Assembly (NCBI RefSeq): GCF_030519655.1
Contig: NZ_JAUMIT010000001.1
Coordinates: 682,001 to 746,000, forward strand
DNA: 64,000 nucleotides
Reading direction: 5' to 3'
Source of the DNA: Wenyingzhuangia gilva
Lineage (GTDB): Bacteria > Bacteroidota > Bacteroidia > Flavobacteriales > Flavobacteriaceae
Below the pieces are notes generated by a model. It did not search any database, had not been told where the DNA came from, and saw nothing but the letters and a program-made list of their open reading frames with translations. The position numbers and the translations under genes were made by a program. Positions 18,074 through 26,671 of this stretch are shown here, in pieces (within the stretch, counting starts at the first letter, position 1; every line of letters starts with the position of its first letter).

Positions 18074-18831
18074 ACATCACCCTTGTTCAACCAGATGTTA
18101 TTTGGATGAATAACCTAACAAACCTTGAAAATTTAGACAAACAATTAGGCAATATCAAAACAGATTTAATTGTATTGCCGGAAATGTTTTCTACTGGTTT
18201 TTGCATGGAACCTTCTAAAATAGCAGAAACCATGGATGGACTTTCTGTGTTATGGATGTTAAAAACTGCCAAAAGATTAAATTGTGCTGTTTGTGGATCG
18301 TTAAGTATTCAAGAGAAAAACAAATACTACAATCGTTTTTTATTTGTAACACCCAATGGAATTGAAGTCAGCTATGATAAAAAACACTTGTTTTCTTATG
18401 GAAAAGAAAATGAAGTTTATACCGCTGGAAAAAAATCAACCACCATTCATTACAAAGGATGGAAAATAAAACCTTTTATTTGTTACGATTTGCGTTTTCC
18501 TGTTTGGTCTCGTAACACCAACAATTACGATTTGGCCTTATATGTAGCTAATTGGCCAGCCAATAGATCTTTTGCATGGAATAGTTTGTTGACTGCTAGA
18601 GCTATTGAAAATATGAGCTATGTAGTGGCAGTAAACAGAATAGGAATAGATGGAAACGAATTAAAATACCAAGGAGATTCTAAAGTGATTGATCCTTTAG
18701 GAGAAACTTTAATTGACTTAAAAGAATCTAAAACAGTTAGACAAATCAACCTAAAAATAAATCACTTAGAAAAAGTAAGAAATAAGTTTAAGTTCCTAGA
18801 AGACAAGGATGAGTTTAAGTTTAAAGATTAA
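18058..18831 (+). CDS. Nitrilase-family amidohydrolase, likely omega-amidase
   Basis: The protein has 257 residues and the Glu-Lys-Cys triad of the nitrilase superfamily: Glu in VLPEMFSTGF near 42, Lys in YDKKHLFSYG near 109, and Cys in PFICYDLRFPVW near 144. The CYDLRFP form is typical of YafV/NIT2 omega-amidases, which hydrolyse 2-oxoglutaramate or 2-oxosuccinamate. The start overlaps the aminotransferase by 16 bp. The amidase would remove the 2-oxoglutaramate formed when glutamine donates its amino group, making that transamination irreversible. Confidence 0.85.
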   Translation: MSDSLNITLVQPDVIWMNNLTNLENLDKQLGNIKTDLIVLPEMFSTGFCMEPSKIAETMDGLSVLWMLKTAKRLNCAVCGSLSIQEKNKYYNRFLFVTPNGIEVSYDKKHLFSYGKENEVYTAGKKSTTIHYKGWKIKPFICYDLRFPVWSRNTNNYDLALYVANWPANRSFAWNSLLTARAIENMSYVVAVNRIGIDGNELKYQGDSKVIDPLGETLIDLKESKTVRQINLKINHLEKVRNKFKFLEDKDEFKFKD

Positions 18832-19582
18832 TCTTACTCTTTACTTCTTGCTCAACCTCAGCAAACAATTCCTCAAAAGATTTGTCTGCTACTTTTATAG
18901 GTTCGTGAGTTTCAATTGTCATCGTAATACCAATATTCATTGGAAATTGTCCGTATTCCCACAATTTCCATGAGTTATTAATACTTACTGGAATGACCAC
19001 AGCATTTGGAGCAAACTTAGCAAGGATTTTTAAACCGTTTTCAGAAAATCTTTTAGGTTGTCCATCTCTACTACGAGTTCCTTCAGGAAAAATAATTCCA
19101 GAACGATTGTACTCTTTTAAATATTTGGCAAACTTCCCAATTTCAGACAATGCCTGTCTTGCATCTTTTCTATCAATTAAAGCAGACCCTCCGTATTTTA
19201 AATTAAAAGAAACACTTGGCAAGCCTTTTCCTAATTCCTTTTTAGCAATATATTTTGGATGTAATTTTCTAAAAAACCATCCTAAAGGAGAAATCTCGTG
19301 GGTACTTTGGTGATTAGAAACAATGATATGAGGGACAGAAGCATCAAACTGATACTTATTGATAAATTTTACTCTTGTCCCTAAAATATAAAGGGATAAT
19401 GTTAATAGCAAATTTAAAATATCTACAACTTTTTTATGCGCTGAGTAACCACCAACTTTTAAAGAAATCCATTGAATTGGATGAAAAACACATAATAAAA
19501 ATCCGTAAACCAAATAAAACAATACCGATAAAGGATAAGCCAATAGGCTCTTCCCTAAAGGCATTTTTTTATGCTTAGTCAT
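18821..19582 (-). CDS. plsC: 1-acyl-sn-glycerol-3-phosphate acyltransferase (PlsC type)
   Basis: This membrane-associated acyltransferase converts lysophosphatidate to phosphatidate. The 253-residue protein (ATG at 19582) has N-terminal hydrophobic segments (about 10-62), the acceptor motif SNHQSTHE near 91 and the FPEGTRSRDG motif near 165. Motif I normally reads NHxSxxD; here the acidic residue is Glu. The 3' end overlaps the convergent amidase gene by 11 bp. A TTG nine bases upstream is the alternative start. It may be the last gene of the 20723-18821 unit. Confidence 0.88.
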   Translation of the reverse strand: MTKHKKMPLGKSLLAYPLSVLFYLVYGFLLCVFHPIQWISLKVGGYSAHKKVVDILNLLLTLSLYILGTRVKFINKYQFDASVPHIIVSNHQSTHEISPLGWFFRKLHPKYIAKKELGKGLPSVSFNLKYGGSALIDRKDARQALSEIGKFAKYLKEYNRSGIIFPEGTRSRDGQPKRFSENGLKILAKFAPNAVVIPVSINNSWKLWEYGQFPMNIGITMTIETHEPIKVADKSFEELFAEVEQEVKSKINL

Positions 19583-19599
19583 AAGATGCAATTATTGAA

Positions 19600-20025
19600 T
19601 TAAAACCATTGTGACCATGGAATTCTTGCTAAAATCAACAGCAATCCTATTCCGTAAAAAATAGCGAAGGACTTAAATTTAGCTTTGTCTTCTGTTAATT
19701 TTTTATGGCGAGACCATCCCACAGTAATCAATGCAATAGCAATAACCATGGTTAATGGGTGCTCTACACTCATTAAACGAATCTCACTATCTTTCATCGC
19801 TCCACCCATACCTAATCTTCTTAATTCAGCATACCAATCAGAAACATAATAAGTAATTAAACCTACTAAAAACTGGGTGTGTGTTAAAATCAAAGCGATT
19901 AATCCTAATTTACGATCTCCTGCTTTAAACTTTTCTTCTCTTTTTAAACTCATTACGGCATTAAACACAACCATTGCGATGGCAATTAATGCAAATGCTG
20001 CTAAAATTGAATGTACTGTTCTCAT
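19600..20025 (-). CDS. Small four-helix integral membrane protein
   Basis: This 141-residue protein has four hydrophobic segments at about 4-24, 41-63, 88-105 and 119-138. It contains histidines in helix regions (LILTHTQFLVG, VEHPLTMV), which is why relatives are often labelled cytochrome B-like; I see no firm haem-binding pattern. Its ATG overlaps the upstream gene's stop by 4 bp, so the pair is co-translated. Function unknown. Confidence 0.7.
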   Translation of the reverse strand: MRTVHSILAAFALIAIAMVVFNAVMSLKREEKFKAGDRKLGLIALILTHTQFLVGLITYYVSDWYAELRRLGMGGAMKDSEIRLMSVEHPLTMVIAIALITVGWSRHKKLTEDKAKFKSFAIFYGIGLLLILARIPWSQWF

Positions 20026-20723
20026 CTTTCTGTTTTTTGGTCAGACAAATTTAAGTATTTAGATTTATTATCAGCCATTAAATATTCAGCTCTTGAAGGC
20101 ACCAAACATTTTCTGTTTTCCCACAAGCCATAATATTCTTCTTTTGGAATGATATTCCCTAAACTATCTATGTATTGCTGGTTCTTTGTTTGATAAATCA
20201 TTTTCATTTTACCATCAATTACCGCTTGTCTTACTACTTCAATCCTCTCCGCTTTAGACAAATGTTCTTTTTTATGCTCTTTGTATAATGCCAATCCGAC
20301 ACTATTATTAAACAAATCCATTTCAGAGCTTATTTTATCTGGCAACACTCCATCTTCCAATTTATGTTCTTTGTAAAACTCGTAATTACCTTTTTCATGC
20401 TCTTTTCCTAAACTTCTGGCAGATCTCCAACCAATTTCTTCGGCCAAACTCCACATCCAAAAAGCATGTTTAAAAGCATCTAATTGATTTCCTACATGAT
20501 GATTCCCCATCACCCCTATATTTAAAATAGAATCTATAGTATGTTCAACATCTTTAGAAACTCTGTAAGCTCTTTTGGCTTTAAATGGATGAAAAATCAC
20601 CCAGCACTTTTCATGTGAACTTAATTTTTTATATCCTTTGTATGATTGTGAATACGTTTGATTTAAAATTCCCATTCCAAAAAACAGGAACAATAAGCAT
20701 TTAAGAGTGGTTGGGCTCTTCAT
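20022..20723 (-). CDS. Secreted DUF6973-like protein
   Basis: The 233-residue product has an N-terminal signal sequence (about 1-25). The mature domain is rich in His, Trp and charged residues and includes GNHHVGNQLDAFKHAFWMWSLAEEIG, a pattern seen in the DUF6973 family of Bacteroidota. The HH, D, H arrangement could be a metal or catalytic site, but no function is established. It overlaps the downstream membrane protein gene by 4 bp. Confidence 0.6.
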   Translation of the reverse strand: MKSPTTLKCLLFLFFGMGILNQTYSQSYKGYKKLSSHEKCWVIFHPFKAKRAYRVSKDVEHTIDSILNIGVMGNHHVGNQLDAFKHAFWMWSLAEEIGWRSARSLGKEHEKGNYEFYKEHKLEDGVLPDKISSEMDLFNNSVGLALYKEHKKEHLSKAERIEVVRQAVIDGKMKMIYQTKNQQYIDSLGNIIPKEEYYGLWENRKCLVPSRAEYLMADNKSKYLNLSDQKTER

Positions 20724-20784
20724 AATTTTTTAGTTGATGGTTAATTACTTCTTTTACTTTATTTCATGTCTGATTTTACTTCGC

Positions 20785-20792
20785 CAAAAATA
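20785..20792 (-). promoter_or_regulatory. Promoter of the DUF6973-like/membrane protein/plsC unit, -7 box
   Basis: The minus-strand octamer TATTTTTG matches TAnnTTTG, 61 nt upstream of the ATG at 20723. It is separated by only 3 bp from the flippase -7 box on the other strand. Confidence 0.45.
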
Positions 20793-20795
20793 GAA

Positions 20796-20803
20796 TATAT
20801 TTG
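20796..20803 (+). promoter_or_regulatory. Flippase promoter, -7 box
   Basis: TATATTTG matches TAnnTTTG and covers the first possible TTG start (20801). Transcription would begin near 20809, so translation should start at the second in-frame TTG at 20822. Confidence 0.55.
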
Positions 20804-20821
20804 CGCTATATCTTATTTAAT

Positions 20822-22267
20822 TTGAGCACACTTAAATCCTTTTTAAAAAACACCTTTATTTACGGAATTGCAGCTGTTTTACCCAAAGCAGTAAATGTTT
20901 TTTTAGTAGGGCTACATACCAAAACACTTGAAAACACTAGTCAATACAACGAAATTACTGAGTTTTACGTATGGGCTGCCTATTTTAATGTATTATTAAC
21001 CTTTGGAATGGAAACTACTTTTTTTAGGTTTTTTAATTCCGAAAAAGACAAGAACAATGTATTAAGCACCTCTTTTTGTGCGGTAGCCATCGTTACTTTT
21101 TGTTTATTAACGCCATTATTTATTTTTTCAGAAACCATCGCTTCCTTTATTGATATTAAAGAAACTCTACATTTTAGAACTTTAGTTGGGGTTTTGCTTT
21201 TTGATACTTTGGTTGTGATTCCTTTCGCTTATTTAAGAGTAAAAAACAAAGCATTAAACTACGCTATATTTAAAGTTTTAAATGTTTCTGTTTTTGCTTT
21301 TTTTAACATTCTATTCTTGTGGTATTTACCTAAAAAAGAAATTAATACTTCTTTAAATTGGTATCCAACCTCATCTAAAGGTGGGTACGTATATCTATCA
21401 AATTTACTTGCAAGCGGGCTTACTTTTTTGATGGTATTACCCATGTTTTTAAAGTTTAAATTAAAAATAGATTTTTCTCTATTAAAAAAAATGTTGAAAT
21501 ATGGATGGCCTATTTTAATTGCGGGAATCGCCTATATCACTAACGAAAATTTGGATAAACTAATTTTGCCCAGATTTTTAAACGAAAGCATTGCTGGTGC
21601 TTATGCAGGAACCTATAAACTAGGTGTATTTATGTCTTTATTTATTATGGCATTTAAACTTGGGGCAGAACCTTTTTTCTTTAATGTATCTCACAAAGAA
21701 AATGCCCGTGAAACTTATGCCATTATTTTAAAATGGTTTACCGTATTGGGAGCTTTTATCGTCTTAACCATTGTCGCTTACATTGATTTCTTCGCACATC
21801 TTTTACTAAAAAAACCTGAATACTTTGAAACTTTAGCCATTGTCCCGATCATATTATTAGCCAATCTTTTATTAGGGATTTACAATAACTTATCGGTTTG
21901 GTACAAAAACACCAATCAAACCAAATACGGGATGTATTTTTCTATTTTAGGAGGAATATTAACCATTATAGGATTGCTAATTTTTGTGCCACTTTTTGGA
22001 TATATGGGAGCTGCATGGGTGACGTTTTTTGTATACGCCATGATGATGATTACCTCTTATCTATACGGACAAAAACACTACAAAACACCTTATGAGGTTT
22101 CTAAAATATTAAGTTTGTTTTTATTGATTACCGCTCTTTGTTTTATCTCCTTTTATGTTCTAAGAGGACAAATCATGATCAATACTATTTTATTAATTGC
22201 AACTTTTGCTTTGGTTCTTTTTAGTGAAAGAGATTTTATCAAACAAAGATTTTTAAAGTCTAAATAA
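20822..22267 (+). CDS. Polysaccharide flippase (Wzx/MOP-type)
   Basis: This integral membrane protein of about 481 residues has 12-14 hydrophobic segments and the layout of MOP/PST flippases that translocate lipid-linked oligosaccharides across the inner membrane. Visible features include NTFIYGIAAVLPKAVNVFLV at the N terminus and the WPILIAGIAYITNENLDKLIL region mid-protein. I chose the TTG at 20822 (Met-Ser-Thr-Leu-Lys) because the promoter box overlaps the TTG at 20801. dut follows 30 bp downstream with its own promoter. Confidence 0.85.
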   Translation: MSTLKSFLKNTFIYGIAAVLPKAVNVFLVGLHTKTLENTSQYNEITEFYVWAAYFNVLLTFGMETTFFRFFNSEKDKNNVLSTSFCAVAIVTFCLLTPLFIFSETIASFIDIKETLHFRTLVGVLLFDTLVVIPFAYLRVKNKALNYAIFKVLNVSVFAFFNILFLWYLPKKEINTSLNWYPTSSKGGYVYLSNLLASGLTFLMVLPMFLKFKLKIDFSLLKKMLKYGWPILIAGIAYITNENLDKLILPRFLNESIAGAYAGTYKLGVFMSLFIMAFKLGAEPFFFNVSHKENARETYAIILKWFTVLGAFIVLTIVAYIDFFAHLLLKKPEYFETLAIVPIILLANLLLGIYNNLSVWYKNTNQTKYGMYFSILGGILTIIGLLIFVPLFGYMGAAWVTFFVYAMMMITSYLYGQKHYKTPYEVSKILSLFLLITALCFISFYVLRGQIMINTILLIATFALVLFSERDFIKQRFLKSK

Positions 22268-22272
22268 GACCT

Positions 22273-22280
22273 TACTTTTG
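22273..22280 (+). promoter_or_regulatory. dut promoter, -7 box
   Basis: TACTTTTG matches TAnnTTTG, 17 nt upstream of the dut ATG and directly after the flippase stop. Confidence 0.5.
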
Positions 22281-22297
22281 CCTTAAATTCTATTTTT

Positions 22298-22732
22298 ATG
22301 AAAGTACAAATCATCAACAAGTCTAAACACAACCTGCCTCAATACGAAACTAGCGGAGCTGCGGGTTTAGATTTAAAAGCCAACATAGAAGAAAGTATTT
22401 TCTTAAAGCCATTAGAACGTGCAATCATAAAAACAGGATTGTTTATAGCTTTGCCACAAGGTTATGAAGCACAAGTGAGACCTAGAAGTGGTTTGGCCGC
22501 AAAAAAAGGAATTACTGTATTAAATTCACCAGGAACAGTTGATGCTGATTACCGTGGAGAAATAGGAGTGATTTTAGTCAACATATCAAACGACGTGTTT
22601 GAAGTTACCGATGGAGAGCGTATTGCACAATTGGTGATTGCAAAACACGAACAAGCGGAGTGGATTGAAGTTGAAGAATTAGACAGTACCCAAAGAGGAA
22701 CAGGTGGATTTGGTAGCACAGGAACTAAATAA
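22298..22732 (+). CDS. dut: dUTP diphosphatase
   Basis: This enzyme hydrolyses dUTP to dUMP, limiting uracil incorporation and supplying thymidylate synthesis. All five trimeric-dUTPase motifs are present in 144 residues: GAAGLDLKA near 20-28, [10 protein letters not shown] near 62-71, the [13 protein letters not shown] loop near 78-90 with the catalytic Asp, GERIAQLVI near 107, and the C-terminal [10 protein letters not shown]. An EamA transporter starts 5 bp beyond the stop, so the two are probably one transcript. Confidence 0.98.
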   Translation: MKVQIINKSKHNLPQYETSGAAGLDLKANIEESIFLKPLERAIIKTGLFIALPQGYEAQVRPRSGLAAKKGITVLNSPGTVDADYRGEIGVILVNISNDVFEVTDGERIAQLVIAKHEQAEWIEVEELDSTQRGTGGFGSTGTK

Positions 22733-22737
22733 AACAG

Positions 22738-23601
22738 ATGAAAAATCAACTTAAAAACATCCTTGAACTAAATTTAGCTTTACTAATTATTGCTACGGCA
22801 GCACCCTTTGGAAATTATATTTCTTTACCGCCTAGCATTACTATTTGGTCTAGATGTTTGTTTGCTTTTATAGCCATTGCTATTTATATGAAACTTAAAA
22901 AAACTAGCTTTAAGTTTGATATTTCTAAAGACGGTCGTGCTTTTTTAATTTCTGCCATTTTACAAGGAGGACATTGGATTACTTATTTCTATGCACTACA
23001 ATTAGCTGGTGCAGGATTAGGAATTATTTCATTATTTACCTATCCTATTTTTACCACTTTACTAGAACCCCTAATCCGAAAAACTACGTTTAACCCTAAA
23101 CATTTATTTCTTGGCCTTATTGTTTTATTAGGGCTTTACATTTTAACTCCTGAATTTAGTTTTGGAAATGATACTACCTTAGGAATTGGTTTTGGAGTTA
23201 TTTCTGCTATTTTTTATGCCATCAGAAATATTTTAATGAAAAACTTAGTAACCAACCATGATGCTACAAAACTAATGTTTTATCAAACTGGATTAATTGT
23301 TCTAATGTTAGCTCCTGTTTTTACTTTTGTTGATTTTAATCTCAAAAACTACACTTCTCAACTACCTCATTTGGTCATTTTAGGTGTTTTTACAACAGCT
23401 TTAGGTCACACTTATTTGGTTAGTAATTTCAAAAACTTCTCGGCAACAAGTGCTTCTTTATTAAGTTGTGTACAGCCATTATATGGAAGCCTATTGGCTT
23501 TCCTTTTTCTAAATGAAATCCCTACCATTTCTACTGTTACTGGAGGATTTATTATTGTTTCTGCAGTAGTTCTAGAAACTTTTATTGCCAAAAAAAACTA
23601 A
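22738..23601 (+). CDS. EamA/DMT-superfamily transporter
   Basis: This 287-residue membrane protein has ten hydrophobic segments arranged as two EamA repeats of five helices each, the fold of drug/metabolite exporters. The substrate cannot be read from sequence. It lies 5 bp downstream of dut, and its 3' end overlaps the convergent dprA gene by 4 bp. Confidence 0.88.
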   Translation: MKNQLKNILELNLALLIIATAAPFGNYISLPPSITIWSRCLFAFIAIAIYMKLKKTSFKFDISKDGRAFLISAILQGGHWITYFYALQLAGAGLGIISLFTYPIFTTLLEPLIRKTTFNPKHLFLGLIVLLGLYILTPEFSFGNDTTLGIGFGVISAIFYAIRNILMKNLVTNHDATKLMFYQTGLIVLMLAPVFTFVDFNLKNYTSQLPHLVILGVFTTALGHTYLVSNFKNFSATSASLLSCVQPLYGSLLAFLFLNEIPTISTVTGGFIIVSAVVLETFIAKKN

Positions 23602-24701
23602 CATCTTTTAATTAATTTTCCCGGCAATACCTGAACCAATCCTTTCATTTCTAATTGAAAAATAAAGTTTGATACTTTGTATATTGGAATTCCACTTGTT
23701 CTTGCTATTTCATCCGCATGCATGGCATTGACAGCCAATAAATCATAAATTTCTTTTTCGCCCCCTTCCAACTCAACAAACAGTTGAGGTTGTACAATTT
23801 TAACCTCTTTCACTGTTGATTTTTTCCATCCTAATTGCTCAATTAAATCTTCCCCAGAAGTGAATAATGCTGCTTTGTGATTTTTAATCAACTCATTACA
23901 ACCTTTACTATACACATCAGTAGTTCTTCCCGGTAAAGCAAACACATCTTTGTTATAAGAATTGGCAATATCTGCCGTAACCAAAGAACCTCCTTTAAAA
24001 GCTGATTCTATTACAATAGTCGCTTGACTGATCCCCGCTACAATTCTATTCCTTTTTAAAAAATTCTCTCTTAAAGGCTGTTCATCATAAGTGAATTCTG
24101 ACAAAAAACCACCACTTTCTTTCATCTCTTGATAAAATCTTTTATGCTCATTTGGATACACCGTTCCATAGCCATGGGCCAAAACTGCAGCCGTAGGCAA
24201 ATCATTTTTTAAAGCTTCTAAATGCGCACAAATATCTACTCCAAAAGCAAAACCACTCACAATTAAGGGTTGATATTCTTTTACAGCAGCAATCAAATCA
24301 GCACAAAATCCACGACCGTAACTAGACATATTTCTAGTTCCTACAATGCTAATAATTTTTTGATAAGCATTAAAATCACTTCCTCCATCTTGAAACAAAA
24401 TCAAAGGAGCATCGGCACAATGCAACAAATGTTTGGGATAATTTTTGTCTTGATAATACAAACATTTTAAACCTTTTGAAATGGCTCTATTTAATTCTTT
24501 TTCTGCGTTTAATAAAGAAGCTTTTGAAAACAATTGATGAAACAAGTTCATATTTACCTCCTTTTCAATTCTCTTTTGTTGATGGGCTTCAAATAACTGA
24601 ACAGCGCTTCCATAAATAGCAATTAATTTTTTGGCTGTAACAGCACCCACTCCTTTGGTTTCTTGCAAAGCCAAAGCATACATGAGTTCCTTAAAATTCA
24701 T
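23598..24701 (-). CDS. dprA: DNA-processing protein DprA
   Basis: DprA binds single-stranded DNA entering during transformation and loads RecA. The protein has about 367 residues from the ATG at 24701: an N-terminal helix-hairpin-helix-like region (GVGAVTAKKLIAIYG), a Rossmann-like core with SIVGTRNMSSYGRG near 122, SGFAFGVDICAH near 150 and GSLVTADIANSYNKDVFALPG near 250, and a C-terminal winged helix (about 303-365). A TTG six bases upstream is in frame but less likely. Confidence 0.95.
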   Translation of the reverse strand: MNFKELMYALALQETKGVGAVTAKKLIAIYGSAVQLFEAHQQKRIEKEVNMNLFHQLFSKASLLNAEKELNRAISKGLKCLYYQDKNYPKHLLHCADAPLILFQDGGSDFNAYQKIISIVGTRNMSSYGRGFCADLIAAVKEYQPLIVSGFAFGVDICAHLEALKNDLPTAAVLAHGYGTVYPNEHKRFYQEMKESGGFLSEFTYDEQPLRENFLKRNRIVAGISQATIVIESAFKGGSLVTADIANSYNKDVFALPGRTTDVYSKGCNELIKNHKAALFTSGEDLIEQLGWKKSTVKEVKIVQPQLFVELEGGEKEIYDLLAVNAMHADEIARTSGIPIYKVSNFIFQLEMKGLVQVLPGKLIKRC

Positions 24702-24758
24702 TTTCAATTTTTACAAAAAGATACAAAAATGTTTCTTTTAAAAAAGACTTGCTAAGTA

Positions 24759-24788
24759 TTGACACTGTTCATTTTTTTAATATTTTTG
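24759..24788 (+). promoter_or_regulatory. Complete -33/-7 promoter of the HU-SPOR gene
   Basis: A TTG (24759-24761), a 19-nt spacer and TATTTTTG (24781-24788) give the full Bacteroidota promoter layout TTG-N19-TAnnTTTG. The ATG begins only 4 nt after the box, so the transcript should be leaderless or nearly so. Confidence 0.65.
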
Positions 24789-24792
24789 TTAT

Positions 24793-25677
24793 ATGCAGTT
24801 ATCAAAATACATTAGCGATTTATTATACAGGTACGAGTGTGTGATCGTTCCTAACTTTGGAGGGTTTGTAAGCCACACCATTCCTAGTAAGAGAAATGTT
24901 GAAAATCATCAATTTACACCTCCTACCAAAACGATTTCTTTTAACATAAACCTTCAAAAAAATGATGGTTTATTGATTAATCACATCGCAAAATCACTGA
25001 ATATTTCTTTTGATCATGCTGCCTCTATGGTGCAAAACACTGTGGAAAATTGGCAAAAAAATCTGCAAGAAAGTCCTTTGTTATTAAACAACATTGGACA
25101 ATTTACTTTAGAAAATGAACAATTGATTTTTGAACCATTAAACAAAATCAACTATTTAACGAGTTCTTTTGGATTAAGTGATGTTAGTGCTGATTATATT
25201 TTAAGAAATAACATTGTTACACCTAAAACAGAAGTAAAAAGGTCTTACGGAAAATATTTTGCTGCTGCAGCAGTCATTGCAGGTCTGTTTTTTGCAAGTA
25301 GCGTATATGTGCAACAGCAAATAAATCAACAAGAAATTGTAGATCAACAGGCGGTTACCAACCAAATTCAACAAGCTTCTTTTAATATTTTAAAACCTTT
25401 ACCAGCGGTAACTTTAACTATTGAAAAAGAAGCGATTAAAGAAATCTCTTATAAATATCACATTATAGCAGGAGCTTTTAAAGAACCTGAAAACGCTATT
25501 AAAAAAGTGGATTTATTAAAAGAAAAAGGATTTAACGCTAGTATTATTGGTTTAAATAAATGGGGATTAACACAAGTAAGCTATGCTTCTTTTAACGATA
25601 AAAGAGATGCCATTAATACTTTGAATGCCATTCGTATAAAAGACAATAAACACGCATGGCTTTTCATCAATGAATAA
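24793..25677 (+). CDS. HU-like domain and SPOR domain membrane protein
   Basis: This is a 294-residue fusion. The N-terminal region (1-75) has the pattern of the prokaryotic CCDC81-type HU domain (LSKYISDLLYRYECVIVPNF). One transmembrane segment lies near 155-172, and a C-terminal SPOR domain (about 215-292; YHIIAGAFKEPENAIKKVDLL) follows. SPOR domains bind denuded septal peptidoglycan, so the protein may couple a cytoplasmic DNA- or protein-binding domain to the division site (inference). The conserved N terminus starts exactly at the ATG used. Confidence 0.82.
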   Translation: MQLSKYISDLLYRYECVIVPNFGGFVSHTIPSKRNVENHQFTPPTKTISFNINLQKNDGLLINHIAKSLNISFDHAASMVQNTVENWQKNLQESPLLLNNIGQFTLENEQLIFEPLNKINYLTSSFGLSDVSADYILRNNIVTPKTEVKRSYGKYFAAAAVIAGLFFASSVYVQQQINQQEIVDQQAVTNQIQQASFNILKPLPAVTLTIEKEAIKEISYKYHIIAGAFKEPENAIKKVDLLKEKGFNASIIGLNKWGLTQVSYASFNDKRDAINTLNAIRIKDNKHAWLFINE

Positions 25678-25719
25678 ACAATAAACCTTATCTTTAAGCA
25701 TAAGTTTTATTGATATTTT

Positions 25720-26229
25720 ATGAAAGCAAAAACATCATCGGCTTCTTTAGCCATTACTACTGATATTATTTTACCAAGTGACACCAATGCGCTTCACGGT
25801 TTGTTTGGAGGGGAGTTACTAGCTCGTGTTGACAGAATTTGTTGTATTGCCGCACAAAGACACGCCAACGCTATTTGTGTAACTGTATCGGTTAACAATG
25901 TGTCTTTTGGAAAAGTAATCCCTTTAGGAAGCATGATGACCATCAAAGCACAAGTATCTAGATCTTTTTCTTCCTCTATGGAAGTTATTGCAGATGTATA
26001 TTTAGAAGATAGAGATTCTGGTATTCAAACCAAAGTAAACGAAGCTATTTACACTTTTGTAGCAGTAGACAACAACGGAAAACCTATACCTGTTCCAGAA
26101 TTAATTCCTGAAACAGATTTAGAAAAACAACGCTATCAAAACGCATTACAACGCAGACAACTAAGTTTAGTAGTTGCAGGTAAAATGAAACCTAAAGATG
26201 CTACTGAATTAAAATCTTTGTTTGAGTAA
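25720..26229 (+). CDS. Hot-dog-fold acyl-CoA thioesterase
   Basis: This 169-residue protein matches the BACH/YciA-type acyl-CoA hydrolase group. It has the HGLFGGELLARVDRICCIAA segment on the central helix (near 25-44), the ITVSVNNVSFGKVIPLGSMM-like strands, and a C-terminal tail. Such enzymes cleave acyl-CoA to free acid and CoA in the cytosol. Chain-length preference cannot be judged. Confidence 0.85.
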   Translation: MKAKTSSASLAITTDIILPSDTNALHGLFGGELLARVDRICCIAAQRHANAICVTVSVNNVSFGKVIPLGSMMTIKAQVSRSFSSSMEVIADVYLEDRDSGIQTKVNEAIYTFVAVDNNGKPIPVPELIPETDLEKQRYQNALQRRQLSLVVAGKMKPKDATELKSLFE

Positions 26230-26259
26230 AGCACTATCAAAAATAATATTAGCTAATTT

Positions 26260-26595
26260 TTAGAATAATAAATCTTCTATACGCTTAATGGTATCTTGTT
26301 TAGAAATAGAAAGTCTAACAATAGTATCGGCTGTACACAAAAGACTATGAGGAACATTGGCGTCTAAAGAAATCATGTCTCCTTTTTTCATCTTTACCTT
26401 TTCATCTTGCACGCTAAATTCTATACTTCCTTCAAAAACAGAAACAATAATGGGATGTTCGGTTTGATGCTTTTTAACCTCCTGCCCTTTCTTCATTACA
26501 ATTCTAATTTCTTTAGAAAATTCTGTTTCAAATAAAACAGTTAAGGAAGGTTTGGTCTTATATTCTATATCTTTTAACAGGGAAATCACTTTCAT
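26260..26595 (-). CDS. Single-domain cupin protein
   Basis: This 111-residue cupin has a first motif around KKHQTEHPIIVSVFEGSIEF and a second around MISLDANVPHSLLC. The usual HxH of motif 1 is reduced to one His plus His-Pro, and motif 2 keeps one His, so metal binding may be weak or absent. Function unknown. The intergenic region upstream (26596-26671) holds no recognisable element beyond AT-rich sequence. Confidence 0.78.
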   Translation of the reverse strand: MKVISLLKDIEYKTKPSLTVLFETEFSKEIRIVMKKGQEVKKHQTEHPIIVSVFEGSIEFSVQDEKVKMKKGDMISLDANVPHSLLCTADTIVRLSISKQDTIKRIEDLLF

Positions 26596-26671
26596 GTTTT
26601 TTAATTTTAAGTTTGCCTTAAAATAAAGATATTTTTTGAGAACACAATATGACCTAAGTCATATTACAAAT

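Noticed and set aside
24270-24470. Small plus-strand open frame within dprA
   Set aside because: It is antisense to the conserved DprA core and has no start context or motif.
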